Made by a program: the position numbers and the translations under genes. From assembly GCA_902799905.1 (NCBI GenBank), contig CADCCB010000033.1, forward strand, positions 1 to 64,000: 64,000 nucleotides of DNA. Reading direction: 5' to 3'. Below are positions 62,507 through 64,000 of this stretch, one piece after another; position 1 is the first letter of the stretch, and every line of letters begins with the position of its first letter. This DNA is from an uncultured Prevotellaceae bacterium. Its GTDB lineage: Bacteria > Bacteroidota > Bacteroidia > Bacteroidales > Bacteroidaceae. The notes beneath the pieces were generated by a model. That model saw only the letters and a program-made list of their open reading frames with translations, was not told where the DNA came from and searched no databases.

Positions 62507-63955
62507 ATGGGAAAGTTAAAAGCCATCTTCAAGGATACGGCCATCTATGGCCTGTCGAGCATCATCGGGCGCTTCCTGAACTACCTGCTGGTGCCCCTCT
62601 ATACGGCAAAGTTGTCGGCAGCCAGTGGCGGCTATGGTGTCATCACCAACATGTATGCCTATACAGCCCTGGTGCTGGTGTTGCTCACCTTCGGTATGGA
62701 GACCACCTATTTCCGCTTTACCAACAAGACGCACACCGATTCGTCCACCGTCTATAGTACCACGCTCATCAGTGTGGGTATGGTGTCGCTGACTTTTGTC
62801 GGTTTGGTGCTGTTGTTCCTGTCGCCGCTGAGCACCCTGATGGGCTATGGCGACCATCCCTCCTATGTCTGGGTGATGGCAGCCACGGTGGCTATCGATG
62901 CCTTTCTCTGTATTCCCTTTGCCTACCTGCGCCAGCAGAAGAAGGCCGTGAAGTTTGCCGTTATCAAACTGGTGAACATCGGTATGAGCATCCTGCTCAA
63001 TATCATCTACTTCGCTTGGATGGATGGGAATGATGTGGGATATGCCTTCTATATCAACCTGTTCTGTTCGGCTATGGTGGGCGTGATGCTCATCAAGGAG
63101 TTGACAGGTTTCCGTTACAAGTACGACAAGGAACTGATGCGTCGCATGTTAGGCTATAGTTGGCCCATCCTCGTGTTAGGCATCGCCGGTATCCTGAACC
63201 AGGCTGCCGACAAGATGTTCTTCCCCTATATATATAAAGGTGAGGACATGCAGACCCAGTTGGGCATCTATGGTGCCTGTTCAAAGATAGCGATGATTAT
63301 GGCGATGATCACCCAGGCCTTCCGCTATGCCTACGAGCCTATCGTGTTTGCTGGTGTGAAGGACAAAGGGCAGCACGAGATGTATGGTCAGGCCATGAAG
63401 TATTTTATCATCTTCACCCTGTTGGCCTTCCTTATGGTGATGGGCTACATCAATGTGTTGAAGTACCTCATCGGTGCCGATTATTGGACGGGACTGAAGG
63501 TGGTACCTATCGTTATGGCAGCAGAGATCATGATGGGCATCTACTTCAACCTGTCGTTCTGGTACAAGATTATCGATAAGACCATCTGGGGAGCCGTGTT
63601 CTCCGGCATCGGCTGTGCCGTGCTGCTGGCTGTCAACATCATCTTTGTGCCTCGCTATGGTTACATCGCCTGTGCATGGGGAGGCTTTGCTGGTTACGGC
63701 ACGGCGATGATCATATCCTACTTCGTGGGTCAGAAATACTATCCTCTGGACTATCCGCTCAAGGAGATTGCCGTCTATCTGCTGCTGGCCTTTGCCTGTT
63801 TCGAGGTGATGCGCTACTTTGCCGACTTCCCCCTGTGGGGCTCGCTCGCCATCAACACCCTGGTCATCCTGCTCTTCGTGGGTTACATCCTTTGGCGCGA
63901 CTTCCCGTTGGGCAAGTTGCCTGTTGTGGGAAAATATTTTAGAAAGAACAAATAA
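62507..63955 (+). CDS. Polysaccharide flippase (MATE/MVF-type, Wzx-like)
   Basis: 482 residues with about 14 membrane helices. Starts KAIFKDTAIYGLSSIIGRFL, followed by PLYTAKLSAASGGYG and FGMETTYFRF, typical of Bacteroidetes lipopolysaccharide/O-antigen flippases. It should move lipid-linked sugars across the inner membrane. Seven bases after spmAB, so co-transcribed. Confidence 0.92.
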   Translation: MGKLKAIFKDTAIYGLSSIIGRFLNYLLVPLYTAKLSAASGGYGVITNMYAYTALVLVLLTFGMETTYFRFTNKTHTDSSTVYSTTLISVGMVSLTFVGLVLLFLSPLSTLMGYGDHPSYVWVMAATVAIDAFLCIPFAYLRQQKKAVKFAVIKLVNIGMSILLNIIYFAWMDGNDVGYAFYINLFCSAMVGVMLIKELTGFRYKYDKELMRRMLGYSWPILVLGIAGILNQAADKMFFPYIYKGEDMQTQLGIYGACSKIAMIMAMITQAFRYAYEPIVFAGVKDKGQHEMYGQAMKYFIIFTLLAFLMVMGYINVLKYLIGADYWTGLKVVPIVMAAEIMMGIYFNLSFWYKIIDKTIWGAVFSGIGCAVLLAVNIIFVPRYGYIACAWGGFAGYGTAMIISYFVGQKYYPLDYPLKEIAVYLLLAFACFEVMRYFADFPLWGSLAINTLVILLFVGYILWRDFPLGKLPVVGKYFRKNK

Positions 63956-63967
63956 ACACAGTATACA

Positions 63968-64000
63968 ATGAAAAAGATATTTTTAGCACTTCTGCTTTTC
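63968..64000 (+). CDS. Start of an exported protein, cut by the window end
   Basis: ATG 63968 then MKKIFLALLLF, the beginning of a signal peptide, 12 bases after the flippase stop. Nothing more can be said. Confidence 0.6.
   Translation, partial: MKKIFLALLLF

Overview
The window reads as a chromosome segment from a Prevotella-like member of the Bacteroidales. Most genes are preceded by the Bacteroidetes -7 box TAnnTTTG, often with TTTG about 20 bases upstream. The gene content also fits: DUF6242, DUF6089, DUF3160, DUF4369 and LruC proteins, BspA-type leucine-rich repeats, SpmA-SpmB fusion, and the order uppS-bamA-skp. No tRNA, rRNA or CRISPR array was seen.

Layout. 0.5-2.5 kb: an AAA+ ATPase behind a long structured leader, divergent from a tiny self-contained transcription unit with a 31-codon ORF. 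2.5-9.4 kb: envelope biogenesis block (DUF6242 lipoprotein, DUF6089 barrel, uppS, bamA, two skp/ompH genes, terminator). 9.4-22.1 kb: mostly AT-rich accessory island with higBA, a broken BspA gene, an operon of truncated AlbA_2 / AAA15 ATPase / possible nuclease, unknown genes, a complete IS21-family element that splits one of them, a DUF4143 ATPase between inverted repeats, large hairpins and a phospholipase-like remnant. 22.2-23.6 kb: the envelope block resumes with a third skp and murI, so the island appears to sit inside a normally compact cluster.

23.6-33.4 kb: an Lrp regulator coupled to a glutamine-amidotransferase/dipeptidase fusion, three FKBP isomerases, a lipoprotein-small protein-tcdA operon, an exported flavodoxin, a membrane-anchored MORN-GH25 protein and a sirtuin without its zinc cysteines. 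33.4-42.0 kb: operon unknown-rpoN-PAP2-purE-ispG, histidine phosphatase, sufE, DEAD-box helicase. 42.0-48.4 kb: a repeat-rich spacer, then operon topA-aroK-speA-argB. 48.5-53.9 kb: nudix, CapA, DUF3160, an FG-GAP-like fragment and a DUF4369 thioredoxin-fold lipoprotein. 54.0-64.0 kb: pnp, two convergent LruC-type surface proteins, spmAB, a polysaccharide flippase and the start of one more gene.

Unusual throughout are short tandem arrays of 7, 8 or 10 bp in spacers, with several different consensus words. Some run into coding sequence (bamA signal peptide, interior of ispG, stop codon of topA). A CTCGAG-containing element occurs three times. The best candidates for an undescribed system are the ATPase/nuclease-like operon driven by a decapitated AlbA_2 gene and the opposing operon of unknown genes broken by IS21. 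All functional statements rest on motif reading and family knowledge; no database search was run.
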